The notes under the pieces: model-generated
The model's database searches: none
The model's input: the letters and a program-made list of their open reading frames with translations, nothing else
What the model was told of the DNA's origin: nothing
Part shown: one piece after another, positions 24,540-37,026 of the stretch
Position numbering within the stretch: the stretch's first letter is position 1
Layout of the letters: the number at the start of each line of letters is the position of its first letter
From: Marsupella aquatica
Taxonomy: Eukaryota > Marchantiophyta
Direction of reading: 5' to 3'
NCBI GenBank assembly: GCA_973895155.1
Contig: OZ316894.1
Span: forward strand, 16,430,001-16,494,000
Length of the DNA stretch: 64,000 bases
Position numbers and translations under genes: made by a program

Positions 24540-25185
24540 CTCTCTCTAAGCGCACACTCCATAAGCGCACAAACTGGTTTACTGCAAGGCATCCTCTTCC
24601 CTTTTCTTTTACATGGAGTTTGCATTTTTTTAATAATCGAAGCGCAACCTTTTATTAAGGGCAAAAATTGGTTTAGTGGAAGGCATCCTGTCTTCTCTTT
24701 TGTTTTACAAAGAGTTTGCACTTTTTTTGCATCTAAGCGCACATTCTGTAAGCACAAAAACTGGTTTAGTGCAAGGCATCCTCTTCTTCCCTTTTAACTT
24801 ACACTCAGTTTGCACCTTTCTTACATCTTTGCTGAGCGCAAAACAGGCCTCGAATCATTTTGCTAAAAGGCAAAATTACAAGAGAAAAATACTCGAAAGT
24901 TGCATTTTTATACTATACTAAGAAAGTGTGTGCACTTATTCATCCAATTGCATTTACTGATAAGTGCACACCCATTTCCTTAGTAGAGTAAACAATGTAC
25001 TTATGGAATTGGACACATATTTAGGCAGGGGTGTACAATCTGTGTAACCAGTCATGATACCGCTCATTGACGTATTGTGCACTTATCAATAAGTGCCAAG
25101 TTGAGGGGGTTTGCACTTATTAAAAATGCAAATATTGGTTTAGTGCACATCACACTTGTCTTCCCAACAGTGGGCACTTAAGAGA
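24540..25185. repeat. TGCACTT-family repeat array, second location
   Basis: About three diverged units carry TAAGCGCACAAACTGGTTTA, CAAGGCATCCTCTTC and AGTTTGCA, matching the array at 48.4-49.1 kb (CAAGGCGTCCTGTTCTTCCC, GAGTTTGCATTTTGTTGCA). The tail has a 12-bp inverted repeat, GTGTGCACTTAT at 24928-24939 and its exact complement at 24960-24971 with a 20-nt loop, then TAAGTGC/TTGCACTTA motifs at 25078-25150. The array lies 0.87 kb upstream of AUG4, on the 5' side of that minus-strand gene. Confidence 0.75.
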
Positions 25186-26099
25186 GGTAGCTCCTCCCAC
25201 TGTACAGGAGGGACTATCGAAGGGACTAAAGTTAGGATCAAACTTTGAGATAGTAGACCTATCTTGAGCCTCATTTTTGAGTATAGCTCAAGTTTTGAGG
25301 GGCATGACTGCCCATTATGCTTTGGTAAATTAGTTTGGACCCCTAATTACTGCCCATAAGGCTTCGTTTTCCCCAACAAAACCTCCTTTGTACCTTATTG
25401 TACAGGCCTCAACGTCATCCGGTGGTGACTTTAAGCTGTACATGTCCAACAACCGGCGAGATGGACACGCAAAATGCTTGGTCTAAGAATAATGGCATTG
25501 ATACATTTTTGTCTTGGGCCATTTAGCAGTCAAATGAGAAAATTAGATATAAATGTGTATTCAATCTAAACTTGCAAACCCCTAAATTTTACTCCCTCCT
25601 GCCCACCCTAACTATTTCCTTGTTTTTGTTCCCAATCCTATCTCACTTTTCTCTTTGATTCCTTTCAATATCTTCTGTCTGATTGGTTTGATGAGAAGCA
25701 TCCTAATTCCTAAAGTTTTGGGATATCTATTCTTTATGGACCCCCATGACAAGTCTCTTTCAAAATTCCTAGCCTCCAGTTGTCCCACATCAGCAATGTT
25801 TGCCACAAGTTACTAGGACCAAAATAGTTGTGTCGCAATCTGTTTTGGTTCAGGACAAGGTGTGTCACAAGTTTCTACATTTAGGACCAAAATAGTTTAA
25901 TCAATATGTTTTGGTTCAGGACAAGGTATGTCGCTCCATAATGTGAGGCATAGTGTGGTGCAAGCCGCCAGGAGCGTTTGCTAGCGAGCCATTTAATTTT
26001 GGCTAGCGTTGCGTGTGTAAGACTCCATGTGGCTACTGAGTTAGCTAGCCAAAAGAGGAGACTTAAATTTGGGTTTTACTAAAAAAAATTACACAATAG
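25186..26099. other. Intergenic, nothing recognised
   Basis: AT-rich DNA. A short local repeat is visible: GACCAAAATAGTT followed by TGTTTTGGTTCAGGACAAGGT occurs near 25830 and again near 25892. No ORF with family similarity. Confidence 0.4.
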
Positions 26100-26750
26100 G
26101 CAAGATTCTGGTACCACCTGTCAATCTCCAAGTTTGACTTCGGCGTCTTATCAGAGATCAAGTACAAGAGCTGTAGAGGCTAATGAAGGGGTCACAACGG
26201 CTTACAAAAGAACTGTGAGTGACACATTATGTTCTGCTCCTGCAATAACAAAGTCTGATCAATAGTATAATACATATTAATAACACATCGCCAGGCAAGA
26301 ATATCATCTAGAGTCACAAAGGTGCAAGAAAAGTCGACAAGTATTCACAGGTTTCATCCCAGTATAGTCCATCTTGTTCAGACATCTTGTTGGGCCTATG
26401 GTAACTTATTCTGAACACAGAGAATGGAATTGTCCACTCTGGAGGTATCATGTTCCACCTTTTTCGAACAAACACTTCGTCTGCTCACAATGGTGCCAGG
26501 TGACCAGACTACACGAGTATCAAGGAGTGGACAAGTACTTCGATGATATTGCTCACAACTACTACGAGCTTGCAGTGGTATGTAGTCTTTAAAAGTTTCG
26601 AGCCCACATTGGTTTCTCATTCTCGGAGATCATCATGTACGAGCAAATCCAAACAAGACCAAGAGAAATGGGAAATGCTTGCAAAGGCAGGTCACAGTAA
26701 GGAAGAAAGTGATCATTTTATGATAACATAATGATCAGACTATACATTAT
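26100..26750 (+). pseudogene. Inverted partial AUG4 copy (exons 8-9 with introns)
   Basis: On the strand opposite to AUG4, 26156-26213 matches AUG4 exon 8 (VEANEG then TTAYKRT instead of VEANEEATAAYNRA). The stretch 26497-26574 matches exon 9 (VTRLHEYQGVDKYFDDIAH then NYYELAV), with the acceptor and GTATGT donor still present. Similarity extends through the flanking introns, for example GGAGGTATCATGTT and CATCCCAGTATA, so it arose by DNA duplication and inversion, not from an mRNA. Exons 1-7 and 10 are absent, so no functional protein is possible. It ends about 235 bp from the psbP stop codon, 3' of that gene. Confidence 0.85.
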
Positions 26751-26984
26751 GTTACAGCCATTGCTTACAGAAGTTCATTCATCCATCAGTCTGGATACAA
26801 GAAAAAGTTGCAATGGACGCCGCCCTAGATTTGGTAAAATCTAGTCGCCTCCCCGCACAAGGGCAACGATTCTTCAGCCCCCCGCATCAGTAAAATGAAG
26901 TACAAGTATCTCTTCCAGGACCAATCGAATTTCCTATCTACAGTCCCCAGTTCTTTCACCCCGGTCGTTCCAGCGGACGCCACA

Positions 26985-28471
26985 CTACGCTACGGTGAAA
27001 GAGCTTGCTGCACCTTCGATGAACTTCGAGGTACCCTTAAACCACCTCTTATCTCCAGCTTGGGCTTTGAAAAGGAAAAGTTTGCTGTCCTTGACAGTGC
27101 CAACAATGTATTGATGCCTTCCACCTTCGTTACCATCACCTGTGCGGGTCAAAACTGAAACATAATAGTATGGCTTTCCATTCACTGACGCTTCTTCAGC
27201 CTTGAAGATGCTAGCTGTTGCAACCAGATTTTCGTCAAATCCGCCCTGCATTCGACACCACGATAAGTCAGACACTTCACCTTTCGATCGGCGAATGCGT
27301 ACTGAGCAACCTTCAAATATGCGCTATGCCTTCAGGAAATATGAGGACAAGCAACAAGGTGTGCGAAATCAAGCCAACTAAGATGCACGCGCAGGAAGGA
27401 GGGCGCCATTGAAATTGAAGTCAATCACGCTCCAGAGGCCCACTTGAGTAAGTGCAGCGAACGAAATGAGGCCTCGGAGACGTAATTACCTCAGAGGAAG
27501 TCTTTCCCTTGTAAGATTGCTTGCCGAGCAGGTACGACACCTGAAAAGGTTTTGGAAAGCTGTTAATACGCCGAATCTCATCTACAGATAAATAGCAATC
27601 GAACCGTTTTGAGTGAAGCATATCAATCTCTCTGCAATCCGAATGATAACCGTCACATGAACTCCCTAAAGAATCTTGCAGAGCATGAACAACTCACCGA
27701 CTTAAGAAATGCTTCAGGAGAGCCGTAGTCCTTAATAGATTTCTTCTCCGAGGGCAGAATTGACACAGACAAGTTGCTTAGTTGATCAAAGTTATCCTCG
27801 TATCTGAGAACCTGGCCTGGGAACTCCACTTCCTTGCTTGGATTCCACTTTGCCGGAAGGCTGACAGAGAATCCCTCTCCTGCGTATGTGGTGAATCCGG
27901 AGTCCGACTTGGGACTGCCAAAGACATTAGCTGCATAGCACACACAGACAAGGAGACGCTATCAGAAGGCTATCGACCAGGCTGTTTGTACGTCAATAAG
28001 CGAATCCTGTATGCCAGGGCCTTTGGGACCACCACCGGCTTCCTGCAACGTCACCCTCCCCTTCGCATTTCCAACAACATGCCATAACAATGCCATCTAG
28101 AATTCCCGATTAGCACTCCCACAGAGATCCGCGGTCATCAATCAAATGAAAGCTGGACAACTCCACAGCAGGGGGGAAACTCACTCACCGGCTTCACCGT
28201 AAGCTGCAAGGGCGGGAGAGGCTCCCGAGTTCAGGGCTCCGACAGCGGCCACACCGGCGAGCAGCGCCAAGGTCGATCGCCGAGACACAGGCGAGGCGTC
28301 ATCCTTCTCTACCATCGAGCAGCTAATTGCCCTCGATCTCGAGACCGAGGCCTTGGGACATCCCGAAGCGACGGACACGAATCCAGCTCCATTGACCGAC
28401 GACGACGAAAGAGCAGCTGCCGAAAGGGCCACACCGGGAGCGGCGAGCAGAGAAGCTGTCACGGATGCCAT
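26985..28471 (-). CDS. psbP: PsbP, 23-kDa extrinsic oxygen-evolving-complex protein of photosystem II, 275 aa
   Basis: PsbP sits on the lumenal face of photosystem II and helps retain Ca2+ and Cl- at the manganese cluster. Four exons: 28471-28189, 27930-27698, 27540-27490, 27245-26985 (828 nt), all in phase. Residues 1 to about 60 are a Ser/Ala-rich stromal transit peptide. R64-R65 followed by a hydrophobic segment and ALA (87-89) form a twin-arginine lumen signal, so the mature protein should begin AYGEA at residue 90 and be 186 residues long, the usual mature PsbP length. Family signatures are [69 protein letters not shown] and [12 protein letters not shown]. The 5' leader has GAGAA repeats (28,522-28,550 on the other strand). 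Complete, no damage seen. Confidence 0.97.
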
Positions 28472-28990
28472 CGCTCCTGCCTACCGATCGAAAGCTAGAG
28501 TCACCTCGGAGCTCGATTTCTTCCCTCTTCTCTTCTCTTCTCTTCGCTTCGTCTCGTGTCTTCGGTTGGGGCTGTGCACCACGGCGTCGTGGTCGATTCT
28601 CTTGGGACGGACGGGGGCTCGCGGAAGCAGAGGTTGCTTTAAGAAAGCTGGGTCTTCATGTACGCAGCAGAGGGAATCAGCTCGAGGAGAGAGAGCGGAA
28701 AGCGGGGTGGAGGGGTGTCGTCGAGTGAGGAGATGGATAAACACGGCACAAGGGGGAAGAAGATAGGGCGAAGAGGGGGGAGCCAATCGGGGACGAGGCA
28801 GCGGGGAATCGCAATCCGGATCATTGCACGGTTCAATGTATTGGCTGCTGCGCGGTTTTGTGGTTTTGGGGGCCGACGATGACGGGTTAACCCCCTCGTG
28901 TCGTTGTTGTTGTTATTATTATTATTATTATATTATATATACTTTTCATCCATTTCTTGCTTTGTTTGTAGTTACCGTATGGAATTTGAA
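28472..28990 (-). promoter_or_regulatory. Upstream region of psbP
   Basis: This holds the pyrimidine/purine-biased leader next to the start codon and a TTG/TTA microsatellite at about 28902-28942. Plus-strand open frames overlapping the psbP first exon are shadows. No light-response element is claimed. Confidence 0.35.
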
Positions 28991-28997
28991 CAGGTAG

Positions 28998-29270
28998 AAA
29001 GTATCGCTCGGATGGACCAGTTTACTTGTTGACTAGAGCAGAATGGTTTTTTTTACCAACATCTGAGTTCACGAAAGGCTATTCTGCATCCCATATGGGT
29101 TGTTGTGGTTTAGGTCCAAGCTGGTTTAATTATATTATCATCGACCTTGGCTCGCCGGTAATTTTTAGCCGGGGAAAAGTGCTATTTGAATACACGACAG
29201 GTTATTCTGCAATTCATCTGGGTTGTTCTGGTCCATCTTGGAATTTTGTCACATGTAGTTTATCTATGAT
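28998..29270 (+). repeat. Dispersed repeat, copies 1 and 2
   Basis: Two diverged copies of a word series (ACGAAAGGCTATTCTGCAT, then CATATGGGTTGTTGTGG; and ACGACAGGTTATTCTGCA, then CATCTGGGTTGTTCTGG) sit about 120 bp apart. Related copies occur near 41.43, 42.09 and 43.06 kb. Non-coding and degenerate; the element class is unknown. Confidence 0.6.
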
Positions 29271-29389
29271 ACTTTTCATCGCCCACTTTTTTCTTTAGAG
29301 AGCAGTCTTGGAATGAACAACTTTTTTTTGAGGCGGTTATAATGGTGAATACACCTTTCAGATTTTGTAAGTATTTTATTTTAATGTGC

Positions 29390-31175
29390 TTTAACTAGTA
29401 TGTGGGTCCAGCTCAATTAGTTTTTGTGTGGACTATGCATTCAATAGAGTGTTGTGTATGGGCTAGATCACATTGTCAAAGTGCATTCAAAGGAGTGTTC
29501 TGTATATCTAGGCTAAATCAGATTGCCAAACTGTATTGAAAGGAGCATTATAAATCTGTCTTTTTAAATTCATGTGCATAAAATTTAATTTTGGTAAGAA
29601 TGACATCTAAAGCTCATCTATAATAATAAGAGGATGCGACAAGAAAAATGATGGCTTGGATTGAATCACTAATTGTAAATATCTATGATATTATCTTGAG
29701 CAACTTACTTAGTTTGAAGATTCAATTTGTTAATACATGCTAATAAAACAAAATTTGCATCAATTTCCTAATGATCATGACAAATGGAAACAAAGACAAA
29801 AACCATAAGTGTAGAATCATCATAGGTGTTGGAGAGAGAGGTCATATAGACCAACTTTCATGGGACTATGAACACTTGTTTTCTTGCATGATGTGGATTA
29901 TGTAATCAATTGTACTTTATGATGTTATTTTGTCTTATTATTAAATGTAGCTTTCTCCATTATGTAGAGATTGTAACTAATCAACTGAACAAAAATAGGT
30001 TGGATAGGAGATTTAGTGATATTGTGTTCAATATTCAGGGACTAATTTGTTGTGCTTGTGGAGGCTGATTGGAGGTTGAACTCATGACTCTTTTGGTGTG
30101 CCTAGGGTGATCATAGTGGGGTTTAATGCATACTTCAGGCTAGGTGGGAGTATTGTTTACAGGAGACATTCAAGCTTGGAGGAGGACATCAAGTGGCAGA
30201 GTATTTTTTGTATGGCTCTCATCATGTGACCCAGGTAGGTTTGTAGCATTGCATGTTTTGTTGAATAATTACAGTTTGTATGGATTTTATTAGTTGTGAA
30301 GTGGCCCAATGTCCTTTCAATTCAATGGTTGAGCCCCCCTCTTCACCCTTTCTTGAGATGAACATTTTACTCTTGGTTGCCAGACAAACTTGGGAGAATT
30401 TATGAATTATTTTATAATCAATAACAAGCTCAACTTTTTGACAACACTTGAAATACAGGTTTGCCTTCTTTCTCTTCTCTCCTTATGGTCCAGAAGTGTG
30501 ATTGCTAATATTTGTTGTGATAACCCTATTTCAAACATTTGTTCAATTCCAAGATTTCACCTTAGTCAATTGATTTGTAATAATTATTTCTAGATAAAAG
30601 AAAGTGAAAAGTTCTAATTTGCAACATCAGATCTAAACTTAGTGAACTGTTTGACCTGAAAATTGGAGTTTCATATTTACTTGTAAATACTTTTTCAAAT
30701 CTTGACAACTGAAAAGATGTAAATATTGATACTCTATCTAAGGAACTTTGCTACAAAGAAAGGCATAAGAAGACTTTAGATTGAGAGTTATTTCCTTTTG
30801 AAATTCCTTTTCCAATAGAAATAGCAAAAGCAAGATCAACATTTGATATTACTCTTAACATAACATTGTCTTTACATTAAAAATGAAGAAGATCACAAGT
30901 TAAGGCATCTTGGTGCCCACATCCGGAAGGTTGGTGTACTTTTTGACCCAATTATACATTTTAAATTTAATAAGGTTACAAGTTAAGGCATTCTGGTGCA
31001 CACATCCGCAAGGGTCGGTGTACTGTTTGACCCCAATTGTAACTTTAAAATTAATAAGGTTACAAGTTAAGGCATTCTGGTGCACACATCCGCAAGGGTC
31101 GGTGTACTGTTTGACCCCAATTGTAACTTTGAAATTGATAAGGTTATGAGTTAAGATATTAAGGTGCACACATCC
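29390..31175 (+). repeat. Diverged duplication block A
   Basis: The block starts with ACTAGTATGTGGGTCCAG, also found at 31,418. It continues with words matched in order in block B: AAATGGAAACAAAG, CATAAGTGTAGAATCAT, TTTTGGTGTGC, TTGTGAAGTGG, CTTGAAATACAGGTTTG and AAGTGTGATTGCTA. It ends in an 84-bp tandem array. No coding sequence recognised. Confidence 0.65.
30889..31175 (+). repeat. 84-bp tandem repeat, about 3.5 copies
   Basis: Units start AAGGTTACAAGTTAAGGCAT at 30972 and 31056, with variants at 30889 and 31140. Each contains CACACATCCGCAAGGGTCGG and TGTTTGACCCCAATTGTAAC. The two central units are nearly identical. The same unit recurs at 39.17-39.65 kb in the same orientation. Confidence 0.85.
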
Positions 31176-31409
31176 CTAAGTAGGCTTATCGTAACTGAGA
31201 TTGGATTAAGACAAAATTTTCATATCAATATATTTTTTAACTCACAATTTGGAGCTAAGTTTGAGCTCCAACTTTAATACTAGATTCCCCAGCTTTCCTC
31301 TCTATCCCTTAGAGAATGTTCAGCCCATTTGGTTGAGTAGAACAAAAATGATTTTTTTTAGAGATCCATGTTGATTTTGGCTTCAACTTAGTTGACCCAC
31401 ATTACTGGC

Positions 31410-32489
31410 CCATATTTAACTAGTATGTGGGTCCAGTTCAATTTTTTTTACACATTGGTAATATTGTATTTGTTTGTTTTATTAGCTCTCTTTCCTGGTC
31501 TTTCCTAGTCATCGAGTTTGCCAAAACTCTATGATGTGCACAAATACACTGCCAAGAATTTGGAAGGAGCTTTTAGCGTGGTACATAATATTGTCATCAT
31601 TTGTTTGTCTCCACCTTTCTCAAGTTCTTTTCACCTCTCTATGTAATTCACATTGCAACTCCTCACTATAGCCATCACCTTGCTTGTTCGAGTGACAAAT
31701 TATTCATCACAAGGGTGAGCAACAAACTATCTTGGAGGCAAGGAACTAGGCAATCACCTGCACTTCATTGTCTCGCAACATTTTTGTGCAATGGATAACT
31801 ATGCATTGGACTTGTCTATAAAATTATGAGATGTTTTTAAAAGTATTTGAAGTTTGCATAATAAAAGTTGACATCACTAGAAAACAAATTCATAAACTCA
31901 AAAACTATTCATAGCATTGGTTTTTTAATTGTTTTATGGGGAGACAAGTATACTTTTTGTTTGGAAAATGCACTTTATTCATCATGATTTGTCTAGTAAT
32001 GACAAAAACAAAATTCTCATCAATTTTAATGGCTGGCAAATGGAAACAAAGAAAAAACCCATAAGTGTAGAATCATAATGATCATGTTGGGAAGAGAGTA
32101 ACTTTATATACAGTCACCTTCACCTTCATGAGAGGAGAAACATACTGATTTCATTTCTGTTTTTTAAATGTATGTTTTACTAATCAATAGAAAATCATAG
32201 CCTTATTTTTGTGGAGATTTTATAATAATAGAATAATTTAATGTTTTGAGAATAGTTGGCTATTCTTGAATGTGTAAGTGAGTTTGAGATTATGCTTATG
32301 ACTTTTTTGGTGTGCATTCAAGAAATATGTTTGAATGAGGCCTGGGGGAGTTACACTCAAGTGGCATCCAAGATTGTTTTTAAGATTTCTCATGGTGACT
32401 ACCATCAAGGTAAATGTTTATATCAGTGCATATTTTTTATGACTAGAATTTGTGTTTATTTGTTATTTGTGAAGTGACTTGGTATTTTG
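31410..32489 (+). repeat. Diverged duplication block B, left part
   Basis: Second copy of the block at 29.39 kb, interrupted at 32,489 by the copia element and resuming at 38,509. Words shared in order with block A include ACTAGTATGTGGGTCCAG, CAAATGGAAACAAAG, CATAAGTGTAGAATCAT and TTTTTTGGTGTGC. No gene recognised. Confidence 0.65.
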
Positions 32490-32799
32490 TGTGGGGAGAA
32501 ATCAGATCAGGAAAAACACTCCAAACATGCACGTGCTCAATAGTTACGTGGTTCGCCTCAAGGTTGGCTACGTCCACAGGAAGACCAAGCTTTATTAGCG
32601 GTTATGTGTGTACTCAAGCATCACCATAGCTCTCATCTCTTGCTATATCCCTGTGTTCTCTCTTGAGAACTCTCTTGTGTGTGTTCTCACACCACATACA
32701 AGTTGAAGAGATAAGGATCAATCTCTTCAACTAGGGTTTACTCTAACCCTAGTTAACATCCTAACCATAGTTCAACCCAAGACTGAGTTAACCTCTACA
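32490..32799 (-). repeat. 3' LTR of the copia element
   Basis: 310 bp, beginning TGTGGGGAG and ending CTCTACA on the plus strand. It is identical to the LTR at 38,199-38,508 except for A at 32,578 where the other has G. Confidence 0.97.
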
Positions 32800-32811
32800 A
32801 ACTCCCCCTTG
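32800..32811 (-). other. Polypurine tract
   Basis: On the element strand this reads AAGGGGGAGTTT, directly adjoining the 3' LTR, the place where plus-strand DNA synthesis is primed. Confidence 0.85.
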
Positions 32812-32991
32812 ACTCACGTCTTGGGAGGGTTCATAATATTGTCTTTTCCTTACAAGTTCCTCCGCGGGAAGTTCAAGACAGTAAGGCCAAAAGGCCCTCC
32901 CCCTAATGCAAGGGTTAACTAGAACTAAGCCGTAGCCGATAAGCCATCGGATGGAGTACTCATATAGAGACATTTTCTTGGTTAACTCTAT

Positions 32992-35900
32992 TTACAATAT
33001 TTGTAAATAATTACAATGCCTTGAAAAACTATTGGAGTCTAATATTTTGGTAAAAGCATCCGCTGGATTAAGCTTTCCATCAATCTTGACAAGCTCAAAT
33101 TCATCATCCGATAATGCCTGCCGGATGAAATGATAGCGGACATCAATGTGCTTTACCCTGCCATCCATCACCTGATTCTTGGCAGTGTAAATTGCACTTT
33201 GACTGTCACAATGAAGATACACAAAATCTTGTGATAAGCCCATCTCTTTGACAAGCTTTTTCAACCAAATGGTCTCTGATGCTGCTTCTGCTGCCGCTAC
33301 ATACTCGGCATCCATAGTAGACTTTGCAACACACTTTTGGAGAGTAGACTTCCAACTAATGCATCCACTAGCAAGTGTAAATACATATCCAGTTGTTGAT
33401 CTCCTCTTATCCAGATCACCTGCGTAGTCTGCATCCACATAACCTTGAAGCACTTTCATATTGTTTGAACTTGCATCAAACAATAAACCCTTCTTAGTGG
33501 AACCTCTGATGTAGCGCAAAATCCATTTCACTGCTTCCCAATGGACTTTTCCTGGATTTGCCATGTATCTGCTTACCTTGCTAACGGCATAAGCTATGTC
33601 TGGTCGGGTGCATACCATGAGATACATTAAACTGCCCATAGCACTTTCATAAGGAACTTTGGACATCAAACTTTTTTCTGTTGCATCCGATGGACAAAAT
33701 GCTGCAGAAATATTGAAATGCTTTGCCAAAGGAACACTCACAGCCTTAGCATCTGCCATGTTGAATTTTGAGAGCACCTTCTCTGCATATCTTTTTTGCG
33801 TCAGCCAAAGTTTGGCTTTGTTCACATCCCTGACAATCTCCATGCCTAGGATCCTCTTGGCTGTGCCCAAGTCCTTCATCTTAAACTCAGAACTGAGTTG
33901 GGCCTTAAGCTTATCAACTTCGCCCCTATCCTTTGCTGCAATGAGCATGTCATCCACATAAAGTACAAGGATGACAAACTTAAAACCTATGTTGTTCACA
34001 CGCCTGATGTAAACACATGGATCGTACACGCTTCGCAAAAATCCAAGCGATTTCAAAAATTCATCAAAACGCTTGTTCCACTGCCTTGGGCTCTGCTTTA
34101 ATCCATACAAGGATTTTAGCAATCTGCATACCAAATTTTCCTTGCCCTTTTGTACAAAACCCTCTGGTTGCCTCATGTAAATCACCTCATCCAACGATCC
34201 ATATAAGAATGCCGTGACAACATCCATTTGATCTAAAACTAGATCAAATAAAACTACAAGAGCACATAGCAAACGTATTGTTGAATACTTTGCTACGGGT
34301 GAAAAAACCTCATTGTAGTCTATACCTTTCTGTTGAGTAAAACCCTTGGCTACCAACCGAGCCTTAAATATCTTCTCAGCATCCTCCGTGGGTCCATCTT
34401 TCTTTCTATACACCCACTTGTTGTCAACAGCCTGCTTGTCACTAGGTAGACTTGTGAGTTCCCAAGTCTTGTTATCATGAAATGATTTCATTTCCATGCG
34501 CATCGCCGCCTGCCATTGTTGCTTCTCCATAGAAGCTAGGACCTCTCGAAATGAGGTTGGATCTCCATCTTCTGTCACCAATGCATCAATAGATTCTTCA
34601 TCCAAATCCACTTGATCAAAAGGAAGCCAAGTTCCATACCTTTCTTGGGCTTGACGTTTGCGAGTTTCTCTTCGCACTGAAGACTCTGGCTGATCTGATT
34701 GTAGTGTGCTTTGCCTTACAGTGGTGTCAACATATTCTTCATCTGACACATATTTTCCCCTTAAATCCTCTAGAGGAGGAGATTGCTCTTTGTTAGTAGT
34801 AGGGAATTGATCTATCTCCCCCTCCTTCAATGATTTTTCTTCATTGAAGGATACATCCCGACTAACAAGTAACTTGCAATCAACTGGATCCCACAACCGA
34901 TAACCTTTAACTTCACGCTGATAACCAAGAAAAATGCATTTCTGGGCTCTAGGATCTAGCTTAGTCCTATTGTTGCTAGGAACATGTGCATATGCTTCAC
35001 AGCCAAAAACCCTAAGCTTTGAATAATCAGCAGGTCGATTGTGCTATAACTCAAAGGTGGTTTTGTAAGTAATTGCTCGACTAGGAGAGAGATTTACTAG
35101 ATAAGCAGCAATGTTCACAGCTTTCGCCCAAAAGATTTGTGGTAATTTAGAGTGGCTCAACATGCTCCTTGCTCGCTCCAACAATGTGCGGTTGAGTCGC
35201 TCAGCAACACCATTTTGCTCAGGAGTGTACACAGTTGTGAGATGGTGAGTAATTCCCTTATTTGCACAATACGTGTTGAACTCGCCAGAGGTGTATTCAC
35301 CACCATTATCTGATCGTAGATATCTCACATTCATTGCAGTCTGTGTCTCAACTTGAGCTACCCATTGTTTGAAGATGGAAAGCACTTCAAACTTATGGGC
35401 AATGAAATAAATCCAAACAAACCTTGAGTAATCATCGATAAACGATACATAGTATTGTTTGCCTGAATGTGAAGAAACCGGAGCAGGACCCCACACATCG
35501 GAATGAATATACTCAAGTACAACTTTAGAATGATGAATAGCAGTCGGAAATGGAGTTCTTGTTTTCTTGCCGACAATGCAATGATCACAAAAACTCAACT
35601 TGCATGCTTGCAATCCTGGTAGGAGATGTCGCTTGTGTAAAATTTCCAAACTTTTTTCACTCATGTGACCAAGCCGAGCATGCCATAAATTGATTTTCTC
35701 CTCCTGAGATGTGACCAAATTGACTTCGGCAGGAAGGGTGGTGCCTTCCAAGACATAGATGTTTCTTTTCCTCTTGCCAATAAGAACTTCAGTTGATCCA
35801 TGCGTGACTGTTAACACCCCATCAGTTGCACTCCATTGATAACCCTTCGCATCCAAGTAGCCAAGAGAAATCAAATTCTTACACATTTCTGGAATGTGTC

Positions 35901-37026
35901 TGACATTTGATAGAGTACAGTACTTGCCACCAGGTAGTTGAATCTTTACGGATCCAATCCCTAAAACTTTGCAAGAATGATTATTTCCCATCAAAATAGA
36001 TCCGTTGATAGGAGTGTAGGATGAGAAAAATTCACGCATATAACACATGTGATACGAGCAAGCGGAATCCAAAATCCATTGACAATCCTCAACTTGGGAA
36101 GTGGTACACAATGCAAATCCTTCACTATCCTCTTCTCGAACAACTACTTGGGCTGAAGAACCGGCAACTTCCTTGAATGTGTCTTTGACGCGACAATCCT
36201 TCTTCATGTGACCCACTTTATCACACTTCCAACACTTTATCTCACGAGTAGACTTGGATGGTGATTTGGATCGAGATCTAGATCTGGATCTAAACCTCCT
36301 CCTACCAAAAGATCGGTCGTGGAACCTTCCTCGCTCCATGGGAAGTGGGTTAAACCTTTTGTTTTCATGAGATGGCTCCCTTGATTTGCCTCTTTCTACC
36401 AACAATGTTGTTGATGATGAGGTTGAGGTAGGATGAGCTGAAGAAACCAACTTAGACTGCATGTCATCGGTCAATAGGGCACTCACCACATCATTGTAGG
36501 ATATAGTTGTCTTATCACGGAATAGAAGAACTCGAGACAAAGATTGGTACGAAGGTGGTAGTGAGCTCAAGAGTTGTAAGGCTTTCTTTTCTTCGATCAA
36601 ATGCTCCCCCAAATTCTCTAGGTCAACCACAAGATCATTGAACTGATCGATATGATCTTGAATCTTGACTCCATCAGCCATTTTGAATTGCATGAGCTTC
36701 AGGCTTGCATACATTCGGTTTGACATCTCCTTCTTGTAGTACTTGTTGCGCAATGCTTGAAACAAGTCCGTCACCATTTGTGTTGATTTTTCCTCGAACT
36801 GCTTCTTCACATTGTTTTTCAGGTACATTCCAACAATGCTTACCGCTTGATCCTGAAGATCATGCCAATCATCATCTTCCATCTCCTTGGGTTGAGATCT
36901 TAGTACCTTGCCTAGGCCCATCGCCCTAAGTGCATCCCTCACGTTACGTTCCCACATTGTATAGTCCATCCGACCATCAAATTTTTCCACCTCAAACCTT
37001 TGACCTCCAATCCTAGTAGTCGCCAT
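32992..37026 (-). pseudogene. copia gag-pol polyprotein frame with one in-frame TAG
   Basis: A single 1,345-codon frame encodes the polyprotein used for reverse transcription and integration. Order: gag with the CCHC knuckle CWKCDKVGHMKKDC (265-278) after an Arg/Ser repeat tract; protease WILDSACSYHM (active Asp 320); integrase zinc-binding H-H-C-C region around HARLGHM, and DDE core segments HSDVWGP, RSDNGGEY and PEQNGVAERLNRT; then reverse transcriptase with the YVDD box (codons 1023-1026) and RNase H (DADYAGDLD, STMDAEYVA). The stop at 35,044-35,046 falls after SRAITYKTTFEL, where relatives usually have Trp, and the downstream 145 nt to the next Met stay in the same frame with family-like sequence. 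So one nonsense change, not a frameshift, interrupts it. Other catalytic residues look intact. Confidence 0.93.

Noticed and set aside
35044-35046. Programmed stop-codon readthrough in the copia element
   Set aside because: Context lacks the known CARYYA signal and the residue is usually Trp, so a point mutation is the simpler reading. Kept open only as a test in the findings.
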